A stretch of DNA of 64,000 nt from Actinostola sp. cb2023 (Eukaryota > Cnidaria > Anthozoa > Actiniaria > Actinostolidae), in NCBI GenBank assembly GCA_033675265.1, contig JAUJYZ010001010.1, positions 1 through 64,000 on the forward strand, given 5' to 3'. Under the pieces are notes generated by a model. It saw only the letters and a list, made by a program, of their open reading frames with translations. It ran no database searches and was not told where the DNA came from. The first letter of the stretch is position 1. Each line of letters starts with the position of its first letter. The position numbers and the translations under genes are program-made. Below, in pieces: positions 1 through 12,935 of the stretch.

Positions 1-2282
1 AGAGGATAATGCCGTGGTAATCCGCTAGGAGATTGCAAATAGGAGGTAGGGGAAGCCAGGGAGTGTTGAAAGACAGAGCTTGTAGTGGATTAATCTAAAA
101 AAAATATATATAAAGAATCAATGAAACTGGGGCTATTTAGAAATGCAATTTGTTAAAAATCAAGCTTTGTAGTGCTTGGGGTTTTAGAATTATTCCCAGA
201 AGTTCAATGGAGTATAATTTTGTTAGGGGGTGTGTCAACCCTGGAATTTGTGTCATTAGCTGATTGAACTACATTCATAGATAAGGATATTTTCTTGCAA
301 GAGGATAATACCTATTGTTCACCTTTGACAATGAGAATATTAAACCACAGTGTTGTTTACTTTGCCCACCGAGTGCGAGCTGAATTCCCCTAGACATACC
401 GGTGGGAATTGGTCAATAACACTGTTGTTTTTAACATTGCGCTGTTTCTTGTGGAAATGTTGCCCTTCGGGAAGGCTTGACTTTAATGTTTGGTTAGGCA
501 TTGAAGCGTCAGTATGATGAGATGAAGAGGACAATGGACGCGTTATCAGCTTCGAGCGTTGATAACCTGATGAAAAAGAGAATTCTGGCCACGAGAAAAG
601 TGGCTACTTTAGACTGACGTATGAAACACACTACGGTCAAAGATGGACCCACCCGATGAGCTCTTCCGAAGCTACCTGTTGCCTCTCCTGGGTGACAAAG
701 ACCAGGAAAAATTCTTGAAGTCATTGCTCGTGTAGCGAAGACAGTCTCGCCGGGTTCCAAACTACAGGCCAAACCCGTATGAACGCCCACGCCAGGAGAG
801 TTATGGCCCCACGGTGATTTTTAATATGTCATACTCGTGGGCACTTCAAGGCGGACTGCCCAAGACGTCAGCGAGCTAGTCGTGGGAATCCATCAGATGG
901 GAAACAACTTCCCGGGCCAAAAACCGACAGAAACACGACCACTTTCCTAGTTGAGGGGCCTGGGCTTTTGTACTAATGAAAAGTACCCAATTGTCATGCA
1001 TAAAGCGACATTAAAATGCTCAATATACTTTCCCTACCATTGTTTCTCTAAGCGTCATTTCCCTGTTTCCTTCGGGCCCTTACCCCACCCTTCCTTAATT
1101 CAATCACCATTTTAATTTCGATGGTGGTGGAGGCGTCCAGTTATGAAAAACAGAGCAACACGGATCATGGGACAAGTAGGTTAATGGGCTGATTGAAAAT
1201 TACGCGTCAAAGTATGCTATCCACAAAATTTTGTTGGCCCTGACCTAGAAGTGTACACTAAAGCCGTGGCTTCCATCACTTGAAGGATGAAGTGACTGTT
1301 CTTCTGAGGTTTTATATGATTTGATTAGGAGTATTGTATTAAGAATTAATTCTTTACGATTTTTAATGTTTATACTAGTTGTACACACCGATATTTGCTA
1401 TCCTGTAAATAAAATGTTTTCATCAATCCCCTATCAGTTTCCTGATTTCTGAATAAATGTCAGTAGCCAATGATCCAAATCATTATTAAATTCCACTTCA
1501 AATCCACATTTAATTATTCACGCGGTCTTCCTTCAATCCAATGGTCTGATTTTAAATCCTCTTATGACACTGGGATCCTGGTCTAGTCCTCTAGCAGTCA
1601 ACTGTAAACCATTTTCTAGTTACTGGAACAAGTTGTTCCAGTAACTGGAAATTTTTTCCCAGTTACTACTAATAAAAATTATTGACAAACAATCATAGGC
1701 ATGCATAATTACTCTTTTTATTGATTCAGCATTAAACAATTCCTTTCAAATTTCCATTCATTTCATTTATGAGTTGGCTACACCTCTTTTACTAAGTTTT
1801 AGATTATCATCCAAGTGCATTAAACCATGAAATACACGGAAACTTGCACAGGGTCCATCAATCATTCCGTCCGTTGATAAAGGCTACATTGGATATAAAA
1901 TCTATTTATATTAATTTACTTTGTCTAAATAGGCTCGGCCCTGGGTTTTAGAATATTAGTTTGAAAACCTATACGCTGGTTGCTAGAATAACACGTAACA
2001 AACATCCATATATTATTAGGTGGGAAAGTCATAGTTGGAACACTACAGCCACTTTTAATTTTTCTAACACGGAGACCAAACCAAAATTATTTCTCTGTTT
2101 AACTATTTGACCCTTGCGAGCAGATGCTTCCTTAGACAAAGACGAGGGAAGCAAAGGTAAGGACCTATCTTTAAACGTCAACGTAGTTCCTTTAGCCGGA
2201 GTCTAAATCTTCCAGAAGCCTACGGTGCGGTTCAATTAGCCCCCTCTTTCCATCAGTTGCTCCCGTTTACGGGTTTTTTTAA
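1..2282. other. Gene-free stretch
   Basis: I see no coding exon here. The only reading frames are short and composition-like, with no domain signature or convincing splice borders. A 13-bp palindrome with a 3-base loop lies near 1619-1648 and could be a small foldback remnant. Confidence 0.5.
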
Positions 2283-2386
2283 AAGCTTACTTAAAGCTAC
2301 ACGGATTAGAAAGAAGTTCGAAATCGAACTCGGGACTCTCGCACCGAAGGCCGCGCACTACAACTGTGGCATCCTTGCTCGCAGGA
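2283..2386 (-). repeat. Possible tRNA-derived SINE remnant
   Basis: Read on the minus strand, this stretch has a tRNA-like internal promoter layout: an A-box-like TGCCACAGTTGTAG, followed about 35-40 bases later by a B-box-like GAGTTCGATTTC. It cannot be folded into a full functional tRNA by eye, so a decayed SINE is the better reading. It is a single copy in this window. Confidence 0.35.
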
Positions 2387-5124
2387 GATAACTTTGTGTG
2401 GCCTTTCAGTTTGTTGCTCCCGCTGGTAGGACTGACAGTTAGGAACCATCTCGATTTAAAAAACTGTATAGCCTATCTAATGTGCTGGAGGGGGAAAGCG
2501 GAACGTTGAATCCATTCAAGGATATTTCCACTAGTCTTTCATTCGAGGAGCAACTGAACACGTCGAAAAACTTGTAACCAATTCAGCCAATCAAAAAAAA
2601 AAACACTCCGAGCCCAGTCTTCCCAAACTTGCCAGGACCAGGTTATCTATTAGCATAGACACGTCGAACATCTAAACAAAAAAAAAAAAATCTTACACAC
2701 TTTTCTTGATAAGCTTGATGAACCTCAATATTTAGTAAATGAAAGCAAAAGTGTTGTTCCTACAATGCTCACTCGTCCTGTCGTTTTCGACAACTAAGGA
2801 GTGTATGAAGTGGATCGAATTAAGCCAATGAAAACATTGGATTTTTGGACCAGTGAACGAAGTTTTGCAATATTATAATAACCATCTTCATTATGTTTCA
2901 GGAAATATTACCAGAACGTCATCGAGGTTGTTTTAATCTGTTATCTTTGTAATAGGATGAGCCCTCTGAATGAAGATATGAGTGAAGACGAAGACAAACA
3001 CCGAGGCAAAGCGTAGCTGTGGCCAATAGGGTAATCAATGGTTTTGTACAAAGCATTTTACTTGTTTTTTCATTGGCGCATTTTGTGGATGAAGATAGTG
3101 TACTTACGCTTTGTTACTTCAAGCAGATTGGTTTCCGGCTACATTATGCAGGTGTAACTGGCATGAAAATCTCCCCATTCCTTCGCGGTGCTGGGTCCTT
3201 TTCGCTTGGTCTGCTGGCAAGCGAAAAACCAGAGGACTCGCAAAGTCATATATACGTATGAGTCTTGTGGCGCCGATCGTCACTCCGTTGCTTTGCTATG
3301 CTTGTCATCCTTCACCCGGCAAACACGACAAGGCAGAATTTATCCAGGAAATGGGCACCAACGATCGCTAATATAAAAACAGGCTGTACGTCCTTTACAA
3401 GACACCTCCCGCAGCGGGCGGCGGAAGAGCTACCTGGAAACCATTTCAAATGTGCATCAAAGGCAACTGCTTTGGCTATATGTTAACAGCGAAGCGACGA
3501 TGAAACCATTATATCCCAAAAAAGGAACTCAACCGGCCATGGAACTAATTTCAAACTGTGGGACAAAGTCTCCATTGCTTGATATCGACCTTGACGTCAT
3601 TTCGACTTTCTGGGATCATTCGTGGCTATCATTACTGTAGGGGCAGTTTCTTGGGGGGTCCAGCCAGGAGCCTTGCTGATGCGGCTACTCTACTACGCGC
3701 TGGGAAAAATACATGACTAAGTTGGTTACATACGTTTGTGGGGGGCAAAGTTGGCCAAACTTCTGGTGACCGCTCATAACTACCTTCCTACTGGCGCTAT
3801 GAGTACTTCTTGGTTTTGTATTGTGGCTTTATACTCTCCGTCTGATCATGATTGTAGCAGTATCAGTTTGCCACTTACAAAAAGTAATGTTTACTTTACT
3901 ACCTTTGAACTACAGAACCAGAGGCAAAGATATTAGGAAAACTGTTTGTCAGACTATTAACTAGTGTTGGCTGTGCTCAAACTGGTTATGTTGAACATGT
4001 GCGAAAAGGTACTGTTGCTGTTGTACATGTAGATGAATGAAGGCGATGTCTTTGATTTGTTGTTGATTTGGTAGTCTCCAAATCGCTCTTCCCAACACTT
4101 TAGATATAGGAGAAGTACTGGTTTTCTTGATTAATTTTCACTCAATACATCATAGCTTTAGCATTGGTTCCAAGTTTTTGGTGTCCTGTAATCTGTATGA
4201 TATCAGTAGGTCCGGCACCTGTTTCATCTCGAGGGTTTCTTATCAGTGTTTTTTACGGGGGGGGGGGAAAAGCACTGTGCTTTGAAATATTTGGCCGTTG
4301 TAATTCCTGCATATTTTTGCCATATCCTTCAGGAATGCTTTGACCCATTCGGGATGAACTGTTTTTGTACATAGAACTGGAGGGACGGTTTGTGAATAAT
4401 AGCAAGGTAAAATGGAGATTCGTCCCTGTCTCATCTCCCTTGCCTGTGCTCTTTGTAAGATAACTAAGCCCGAAACAGGACACGTTTCGGTACCTGTTTT
4501 GCATAGGCTTTTTGGTTTGATTTTTTCTCTCGTTGTTGCTACTTTCTCCGTTCTTGTTTTAGAAAACTCTTTCAGTATACGTCCAGGTTACTGTTTACCG
4601 TCCGCTCGTTTTCTTTCAACTCGATGTCATTCCATTTTAAAGTCGTAAGGTTCTTGGAAACCTCTCAATCCCCAAAATACATTGCGTTTGTTTGTACCAT
4701 ATCAAGTTCATTAGACTAAACAGGGCTGCTCTTTGTACATTTTGCCCGCTTTCCACAAAGCTTTTTCCTGTCAGCTTCAAGTAAAGTGAGTTTCTCGCAT
4801 TGGGTTATCTCCCAATGCCCGTCGCTTCGCAGTTGCTTGTCTTCGTGGGTCATTCAAAAAATATCACCTATATATGCCACTTAAATTTCTTGAGAAGTTA
4901 TGAGAGGAGGTACTGATAGTTTTTTCTCTTTAAAAACCCTTTCAATGGAGTTTCTGTAGGAGGTAAGATTGTTCGGACTTCTCGTATTCTGCGCCATCTT
5001 GTTTTCGTATTTGCCATTATGAAATGACTCAAAAAGAAAGTCCAAGTCGTTCTGGCCAAACTCCCGACCACGAGCGAACCCTGCTATTTTCTGAAATAGA
5101 AACCCTTGCATTTTTGAAGCTCCC
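2387..5124. other. Gene-free stretch
   Basis: Nothing recognisable as a gene. Short open frames around 3019-3640 overlap in several frames and show no domain. A short G run lies at 4257-4268. Confidence 0.5.
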
Positions 5125-5421
5125 ATGAGGGTTTATCATGTAAATTCCCGAAACTCATTAGTGACACAACAAATGTTATCAAAAATCGAATTTTTTATAT
5201 GAAAACCTTTGGAAATTTACGCTTAGAGGCAACTTCTTGCCTCAAAACAAAAAGGTTTTCATTGGAAAAATTTCGATTTTTGAAAATTCATATCTTCGCA
5301 ATTTGTGAAGCGATCTTTTCCAAACTTCCACATTTTTACCAATGTCTACGAGCTCTTGCCAGCTATGATAATCAATTTTTTGTCCTATGAGTTTTAAAAT
5401 TACATGTGATTAAACCCTCAT
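5125..5421. repeat. Foldback MITE with GAGGGTTTA ends
   Basis: The ends are inverted copies of each other: ATGAGGGTTTATCATGTAA on the left against TTACATGTGATTAAACCCTCAT (read inverted) on the right. Internal inverted matches around 5188-5285 (GAAAACCTTT against AAAGGTTTTC) make much of it foldback. It has no coding capacity. Confidence 0.6.
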
Positions 5422-6785
5422 CCTCGGCTTCCATCTGCCATTATCAGTAGTCCGAGCGGAAAACGCTATTAGAGCTTCTAGTTGCGAAAAATAGATATGA
5501 ACTGAAGGCCAGACACAGCTGAAAGAAAACGCTGGAAATAATACTGAGGTTTTTAGAAATATTTTTGGTGCCAAAGAGAAATTATTGCTAACCGCGTTAT
5601 CAAGATATTGCCGTCAAGACTGCAATACGAGCAACGAAGGCATGTGGACAATTCCTCCGGCTCTCAAGGTACGTTTTGTTTGTTGAACGTGGTAGCACGG
5701 GCTAGCTGCTAAAAGTTCATGATTGTAGTTGTACTTATAATTAATATCATTGATATGGTATGTTCATACGAGGCTGTTGTGTGTTGTAAAATAACAAAGA
5801 AACTTTGAGGCTCTATCGAGCATCACATATAACAATACACGATGTCCAGGCCGACGTCAAAGTTATCCCCGAATTTGAATCGCAATTGCCATTGACCTTG
5901 CTTTCCGTGTGGAGTTGATGTACGGCCTATTTGTTTTAAATAATGAAGTTTTTGAAGTACGAATTTTCACGATTCTCTTTTCATTATGAATGTTTTCAAA
6001 AGTGGAATAAAATAAACTTCACTCCATTATCTTTTTCCAGTCAGAAATGTGTTTCAATTTTATTGTCCGATACCTTTTAAACGGTTTTTTTCTCACGGGC
6101 GATGACGTATAGGCTTAGCCACCAATATCCAGATATTTCTTTTTGAGATTTAGAAGCTATCCGAGAATATTTAGGAAAAATTTCGAGATTATGTTAGAAA
6201 AACAGTGTATGTTTTTCGAGAAATTTAGGATTTCATTTTGAATGTTCATACAGTTGTTAACTTTTTATGCATACTCTGAGGCTGTTTTGCCCACAGGCCA
6301 GACCAAAGCAATAAACATTTGTACTGCAAGTGAACCTAAAAATAGAAAAATCAAAAACGTCAATGAAATGAAAAATGGCTTTTGTATCTTGTTGTATTAT
6401 TATTTGTAGATAAAGTCATTTTAGGGACGCTGTTTTTTTATTATTTTCTTTCCCACCCTCAGTAACCATACAGTGACAAGGCGACTTGCTTCATTAGTTT
6501 ATGACAGTACTGGGATTGCGTGACAACATTGCTTGTTTTGTTTGGCCCTTAATGATTTGATTGAAAGAATAAACAAAGCTAAATACTATTTTAATAACAA
6601 AACAGTATAAAGAAACTAATAAGAAAGAGCAGATATTTAAAAAACAGGACTAATGTCCCTCTTGCTTGGACCCCTCTTTATTTCCTTAACTTTTAAAGTA
6701 TTTTGCAGGATTCAGACATGGAAGTGGTTTTACGGGACGGATTTCTGCTTACTCGTTGCCTCCTGCAGGGTGGTGAGTTATTTCT
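5422..6785. other. Gene-free stretch
   Basis: AT-rich sequence with no recognisable exon, RNA gene or transposon ends. Confidence 0.45.
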
Positions 6786-6921
6786 AATTTATTCTAATGT
6801 AATTCTAAATGTATATCTAGTGTATTCTAATGTATTCTAATGTAATCTAATGTATTCCTAATGTATTCTACGTGTATTCTAGTGTATTCTAATATATTCT
6901 AATGTATTCTAATGTATTCGA
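6786..6921. repeat. Short AT-rich tandem repeat
   Basis: Degenerate tandem copies of a 10-11 base unit related to ATTCTAATGT, about a dozen copies. Confidence 0.75.
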
Positions 6922-7870
6922 ACGTTTTTTTTTGATGCGCTTAGTGCAAGATGAAATTATTTGAATTACAAATGTGTCTTTGTTTACTATTTTAAAGCAC
7001 GTTGTGAGGCCCGGATTAATAGAGCAATTTGTTCTTTGGCCGCTAAATTAAAGCATTTCTCAATTGATCTTTTTCCCGCCTTTGAAAATGTGTAAATGAG
7101 ACGTATAAAATTGCTTATCGAGCTGCATATGTTTCCCGGCTCAACAGGGGGAAATATATCACAAATTCCGAACTTCGGACCTATTGATCTGCTGTGTAAA
7201 TATTAGAAATTGCCTTCAACAACGTCCTTTCCGAGCCATAATTTATTTGTCTATGTATGCCTTCTACATACATACCGCGATAAAGAGCACCAATATGATG
7301 TTCACTATAACAAACACAGAGTTTTCGATTTCATTTTGCCACCGCTTAATTATATCCAATATACTGTATTTTATATCAAACACGCGCGTCTCATTACTGA
7401 GCATTTGAATCTGACCGGTAGGTTTTGATTGACACTAATTCCCAAATAATTCAAAGGGTTTTTTGTGTGTTAGCGCGGTATCTAACGCTTATCCCATATC
7501 TTTCTTGCAGAGATTGCAGTGCGGGGAGGAATACAATTTTTGTGCTCTTAGATTGTCCAGCTTATTCATTCCTTTCATATTCGTCTTTTATATTCCGATG
7601 GTAGGGTTTTTGGTTTTATTTTAACAAATGCAGTTAAAAGCAAAAATGTATCAAAATCATGCTGTTTTTCGCCTAAACAAGAATCGCCTCATCTGTATAT
7701 GTGAAACAATGACCTTTGGTATAACATAAGTTTGATATGGGACTGATTGAAATGTATTCGAATGTCTTTTAACAACATGGTCTTGTAATGTTATTTTCGA
7801 ATGTTTTGACATGGAGGCGTTGTACTGTGTGGCAGGGGTTCGATTGCCCATCATGAACATTGTCATAAAG
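6922..7870. other. Gene-free stretch
   Basis: No exon or transposon termini recognised. Overlapping short frames at 7184-7428 look random. Confidence 0.4.
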
Positions 7871-8241
7871 GTTCGTTTTTCGTATGAGTGGGAAACCTAC
7901 AGCACGAGTTACGGTCACTTGTATCTATGGAATCGAAGACATCTATTCCACCAATCACATGCGCGCAAAATCATTGCTCAATCAATCAGAATGCTTTAGA
8001 CACGGCATGGTCACAGCACATTAGAGCAGCATTTCGTATGACTGTGAAAAACCACGGCGCAGGGCACAGCCCACGGTACGGAACGGATTCAGTCGAAATC
8101 CTAAATCATCACGGGCTACGGCCTTGCGTTAAGTTTTTCACAGTCATTACGGGAAATCTGCTCTATCGTCACACGTCACAGCACGACACCGTACAGCACA
8201 ACCGTACCGTAACTACTTCCGCACTCATACGAAAACGACTT
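7871..8241. repeat. MITE, CGTATGAGTGGGAA family, long copy
   Basis: It begins with a match to TTCGTATGAGTGGGAA and ends with its inverted copy CACTCATACGAAAACGA. The same ends bound a shorter copy at 23821-24028. The interior carries further inverted matches (the CACGGC / ACGGTA-type region) and an overlapping open frame that I take to be accidental. Confidence 0.65.
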
Positions 8242-8528
8242 CTATCTCGCAGTAGTGTTCTGTCGGTACTGTACATTTTCCCAAGTGGCTTTGTCATCAT
8301 TTGTTTTTCCTTCTCCGTCGTAGAGGCCAGGATGTAACCCCAAACTCATTCAAGGTATATGGAAGCTAAACAACGAGATGATGTTTTGAAAACCCGACGG
8401 CACATAAACTCATAGCACGTCTATATGGGAACTAACCCCCATTCCTCAGGGATCTCAGTATGAGGCTAGCAAATAGCAAATGCGGGGTTACGTTTTCTCC
8501 TATTTAGGGAGATAATATTAACCCTAGT

Positions 8529-9241
8529 TTAAGGACGTTCGCGGGCAAAAAAACTAATCCATGTTTTTTTCTGAAACGTCGAATGGTGAAAATAAGATCA
8601 TTATAAAAGCTTAAATGAGCAAATACAAAAGGGGGTGCACCGACTTCGCTATTGAGCCAGATTGCTTCCAAATTATACCCTTTTTCTGATTGAAAATTAC
8701 GTGCTTTAAATCCACGGAAAGTCGCGAATGGACTATTTTTTTTTGGAGAAAAGACTAAACGGATTGCTAAAATTTTCTCACATGGGATATCTAAGAGTTT
8801 ATAGAATTAAAACGATGTACAAAGATCTGCGAATATATAGAAACAATCTGTAGTATTTTGGCTCATATTTATCAGTCACCACATATTACAGTCAGTAACC
8901 AGTCCCATCGACGCCTCTTTCGCGTGACGGTTAGGTGAAGTTTTCAATCTAAATTCGTGTTTTGAATCAAAATCTATCCCATGTTGTTTTTTCTGTTTAA
9001 AATTTGGTTACATGGGAAGCTTTTATGATTCTTTTGTAAAATCACAAAATACAACAAAGGGGTCACCGATATCGTTCTCGAGATAGTTAAGCCGATGAAA
9101 AAATCGTCTACGTAACATGCGTTTGGGACTGGCTGGCAATCTTGGACCGTGAGGAAGAGAGAACTGGACCGATATGATTCGAAACCATGATTTTATGGCG
9201 CAGAAAGGACGCGCCTGAACAATGCGCGCGAACGTCCTTAA
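8529..9241. mobile_element. Non-autonomous TTAA-flanked element
   Basis: Ends are near-perfect inverted repeats, TTAAGGACGTTCGCG and CGCGAACGTCCTTAA. A TTAA target duplication is the hallmark of piggyBac-type transposons; the length of about 0.7 kb and lack of a transposase mark it as non-autonomous. The family assignment rests only on TTAA, so it is tentative. Confidence 0.6.
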
Positions 9242-9386
9242 GCGAGGTGAAGGATACACCAGTATTGTTAGTGAAACTGTGAGGAAGCAAAGTAAGTCAC
9301 GAGTGGAATTATGACAGCAAAAGCATCTATAGATGTTTGGATGGACGAGAATCACACATGGCGTGCTCTGGTAAAGAGTGGCCGCC

Positions 9387-9542
9387 ATGCATTTCGGGAA
9401 AGCGGTTGGTTGCAAACCAGTGGATCCACAGCAGTTGAAATGATGAGAGTACATTGCATATGGCGGACCTTCCATCCCAAACAATCCATAGATGCTTTGG
9501 CGGTCACGATTCCAACCCAGTCTTCCCATCTTTTCGCGTAAA
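9387..9542 (+). repeat. Segment shared with the B intron 2 region
   Basis: This stretch matches 19855-19998 on the same strand (shared landmarks: ATATGGCGGACC, ATAGATGCTTTG, ACCCAGTCTTCC). In gene B it lies in intron 2; here it lies upstream of the FZ1 remnant of pseudogene A and in the opposite orientation relative to the gene. It therefore marks a rearrangement breakpoint or a separate dispersed repeat. Confidence 0.55.
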
Positions 9543-9986
9543 GGATGATTTAATCGTTTAAGTTGCCTTAGCCATTATTTTACAAGTTTTCGTAAATTCC
9601 AGTGAAAATGAAACGAATGTAAACATGCCTTAATGTATACGCATGGTTATTCATATCATATTAAACAAACAGGTGCGTCCGTGCTCTTATGACGTTCAGG
9701 GATATGGTGAGAACAAAAAAGTAATCGACTAGGAACCAGATTGATGTATCTTAAAAGATGCGCTGCAACAGACGATGAAGATGTGGACGTTAACTGGGCA
9801 AACTATCTGTTAGGTCTGTGTACTCTATTACCAAATAGTACAGCGTCTACAGGAGAATGTCTAGAACCGCCTGGATTCGAGAAATATTACAACTCGTCTA
9901 CAACTGGTGAGAAACGCATGCATAGAATTCAAATATCGTTAATGATACTTTTTCCGTTTAGAATTTCCAGTTCAACTATATTCACC

Positions 9987-10138
9987 CGCATAATACACTT
10001 TGTTTGCTCCCCAAATTTTGCATAAACTAAATTTCAGTCAATTTCTCTTGGGACCTATTGGGAATATGCATGCATTCTGTAAACAATATATAGTTTATGC
10101 GAAATTTGGGAGGCAAACAAAGTCAGTGTATTATGGAT
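9987..10138. repeat. Foldback MITE in intron 1 of pseudogene A
   Basis: CATAATACACTTTGTTTGC on the left is answered by the inverted GCAAACAAAGTCAGTGTATTATG on the right, with a further match through CCCAAATTT and GCATAAACT. It folds into one long hairpin and is not coding. Confidence 0.7.
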
Positions 10139-11044
10139 GACGGTGGAAGTTCCGGTTTAGGTCTCCGAGGGGGCGGGAGCAAAGCTGTTTCCGCTCCCCT
10201 TTTCTCTCATCCGCTGAGGTTCTGCACCGTGGTTTGATTATAATAAATTTTACATTAAGCTGGCATCTCAAGATTTCGTAAGACGGACTCAACTTACAAC
10301 TCCTATATATACTAGTTGTAGTGTATTATTACTTTATCTTGCCCCTATCTCACCCCCAACTAACACCCACCCACCCTGCACACACAATCATTTATTCAAT
10401 TAATAAGTACGTAATATTGTTTCAACAGGTCTACTGGAGGGAGGGTGCGCAAATCTCACATTCCCTTGGTGCCAGGGTCTAAACTACAACCATACCATTG
10501 CTCACGAAAACGTCCAAAAGAACCTGTACAAGTTTTATTACAAAAAGAACATGACCGGAGACCCTGTGGTAGACGCGCAGTATGATAATACCACCTACTT
10601 ACATACCTACGACCTTTGGATGCAGAAGTTTCCAAAATGTGCCGAGACGATCAAAATGATGATTTGCTCATGAGGTCATATGCCACCGTGTTTTCCTGGT
10701 GAAGGCTTGGCGTTTTACACGCTTTGCAGCTCCAATTGCAAGTCCATTTTAACGCAGTGTCCAGAAATCAGGGATTCAGATTTCTACTACTGGCTGACGG
10801 AATGCGAGTTTGTAGCATATGGTAACAGTTCTCATGGATACTGTAAAACACACATCATGGCCGAACCCTCATGAGTGGCTGCACCAGAAAGAGTATTTTG
10901 GAGGTATGGAGTTGATATGTTACTGATTATTTCATCACCAATATTAAGCGACCGCATATTAAATGGTCAGTTATCGTCGATAGTAGCTAGAACACAGGCA
11001 ACCCGACCATATTGCATTTCTGCGCGGGCGCGTCTTGCGGGACG

Positions 11045-11157
11045 CACACAGGGAGCCCAACATAATACGTTTCTACACACAGGGAGCCCAACATAATACG
11101 TTTCTACACACAGGGAGCCCAACATAATACGTTTCTACACACAGGGAGCCCAATATA
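11045..11157. repeat. 31-bp minisatellite
   Basis: About 3.6 near-identical copies of a 31-base unit containing CACAGGGAGCCCAACATAAT, in intron 2 of pseudogene A. Confidence 0.85.
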
Positions 11158-11299
11158 CGTATTGCGTGCACGCGCGATCTGCAGGAAACCCATCAAAAAG
11201 ACGCGCGTATACATATATCCTGATATATTTTATATCTGTGATCTCGATTCCACCGTGATCCAATCCAGGGACTGTGATCCCGACCCCAATTATATGATC

Positions 11300-11428
11300 C
11301 CTGAACCATGGTATGTGGTCCCTGATCCAGGGTCTGTGGTCCCTGTTCCAGGGTCTGTGGTCCCTGATCCGGGGTCTGTGGTCCATGATCCAGGGTCTAT
11401 GGTCCCTGATCCAGGATCTGTGATTGAT
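11300..11428. repeat. 21-bp minisatellite
   Basis: Degenerate tandem copies of a 21-base unit containing GGGTCTGTGGTCCCTGATCC. Because 21 is a multiple of three, several frames stay open on both strands; this is a repeat artefact inside intron 2 of pseudogene A. Confidence 0.8.
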
Positions 11429-12252
11429 TCCGATCCCAACTGCGAACCTTGACTCATCTCGTCGATCACGACCCTGATTTCCAGGCTTGGTAACACGTCA
11501 TAGGGGAATATCCGGGAGAAACGAAATTCCTAACGTGAAAGCGCTTATTTTCTTATTTTCAGTGCGTCCAACTTCTAGTCCTCCTAAAACTTCAATAGGA
11601 GCAGGAGTTATCGTAGCTGCTGTACTTGTATCAATCATTGTGATTGGCTTAGTCATTGCTGGCGTGCTACTCTGGAGAAACCGCAAGCTTCCATGGAGTT
11701 ACTTTGGCTTAAAAGAAGATGACAAGCGAGAGCTTGTGACATAGATGTTTTATCGGACGTCACATCCTTCACTGGAAACATTGATTACTTGGTTCCTTTA
11801 AATGACCAAAAACCAATTATTAATTACTAATTATATTTCCTTGTAATTGGAAATGCTGCATGAACGAATTGCCAATTGATTGAACTCACTTCGAACAAGC
11901 AATAGGGACTTAAGACGATGACGCCAGAGAAAAATAGGCGCTAATTGCAACGTTCAATCGATCGAACTTATGAAATCAGCGGCTCTATTTGGTCTTAACT
12001 TCAGGCGTTCTGTGCAAAGCTACAACGTGAAATGCCTATCTTTGACGACGCAAAGAGAACGAGAACGTCAGTTCGTTATTTGTGCAGATAGTTGTTTTCA
12101 GTCAACCGGACCACAAATTAAAAGACGGTGTCCGATTCATGAAAGGTGGCGGAAATTTAGTGAAAACATGGAAAAAGAAACGATCATGAAAACAATAGAC
12201 AACAAAACACTTTATTCGAGATTCGTCGTCCTCGACGTCGTCGTCCTGGTGC

Positions 12253-12819
12253 TTAAAGGGGGACTAGGACGTAAATCGTTCAAAATTTGATTTAGCTGAA
12301 ACTTTACTGAAATAATCTTGAAGGGTCTTTATATAATCACTAGTTAAAATCTTTTCTCAATATTGGAGAGGGAAGTAGTACATTTTCATGAATCTTTAGA
12401 GGTGTCAGTGACGTCACTTACTCAACCCAAACTCAGCTCCATACACTGGCATTTCTTTGTATTTTGTGATCAAAATATCTGAACGGTTTGTTCAGACAAC
12501 AGCTCTGCATTGAAGAAAACTGGTCAAACAATCAATCCTAAGCACAAATAATGTAAGAAAACTCCTTCATACAAACGTTTAGCTTCATGAAATAAAATAA
12601 TTCAAGACAACATGAACAAATGTATGGATCGAAGCTGTGTTGATTGTTTGGGTTGAGTACGTGACGTCACTAACACCTCCATAAAGATTCATCAAAATGT
12701 ATTACTTCCCATTGGAATGTCAGAGAAAAAAACGAACCAGTGATTGTATGGGTCTATTATTTCAGTGAAGTTTCAGCTAAATCAAATTTTGAATGATTTA
12801 CGTAATAGTCCCCCTTTAA
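12253..12819. mobile_element. TTAA MITE, AAAGGGGGACTA family, full copy
   Basis: Flanked by TTAA on both sides and bounded by long inverted ends (TTAAAGGGGGACTA against TAGTCCCCCTTTAA), followed by subterminal inverted matches such as TGATTTAGCTGAAAC / GTTTCAGCTAAATCA and paired GTGACGTCACT blocks. A second, right-truncated copy is at 36608-37007. Confidence 0.75.
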
Positions 12820-12935
12820 TTGAGGTCCCTAATGTAAGATGGGCCGACGGTAGGGTAGTAGATGGTGAAACGGTCGACAATGGTCCACTTCACTGCTAAG
12901 ACGGCAGATAAGTGATCAGCGGTTGAGTCGACACC

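Larger units (their letters stand above)
9744..11744 (+). pseudogene. FZ-FZ-TM receptor pseudogene (copy A)
   Basis: A broken relative of gene B on the opposite strand. Exon 1 is cut off on the left: only the last third of FZ1 remains (about 9744-9906, from the YLKRC region to YYNSSTTG, with the normal GTGAGA donor). Exon 2 is 10429-10903 (FZ2). It carries an in-frame TGA near 10672, where B reads SEVILPCF, and an extra A in the run near 10847-10851 that breaks the conserved CKHTSWP motif. Exon 3, 11563-11744, is open and encodes a transmembrane segment followed by LLWRNRKLPW and a tail ending ELVT, as in B. There is no start codon or signal peptide. It cannot make a receptor; a short transcript is still possible. 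Intron 1 holds a foldback MITE and intron 2 two minisatellites. Confidence 0.88.

Noticed and set aside
9023..9529. 168-residue minus-strand open frame
   Set aside because: It runs across the end of the TTAA element into unrelated sequence, has no recognised domain and no supporting gene structure.
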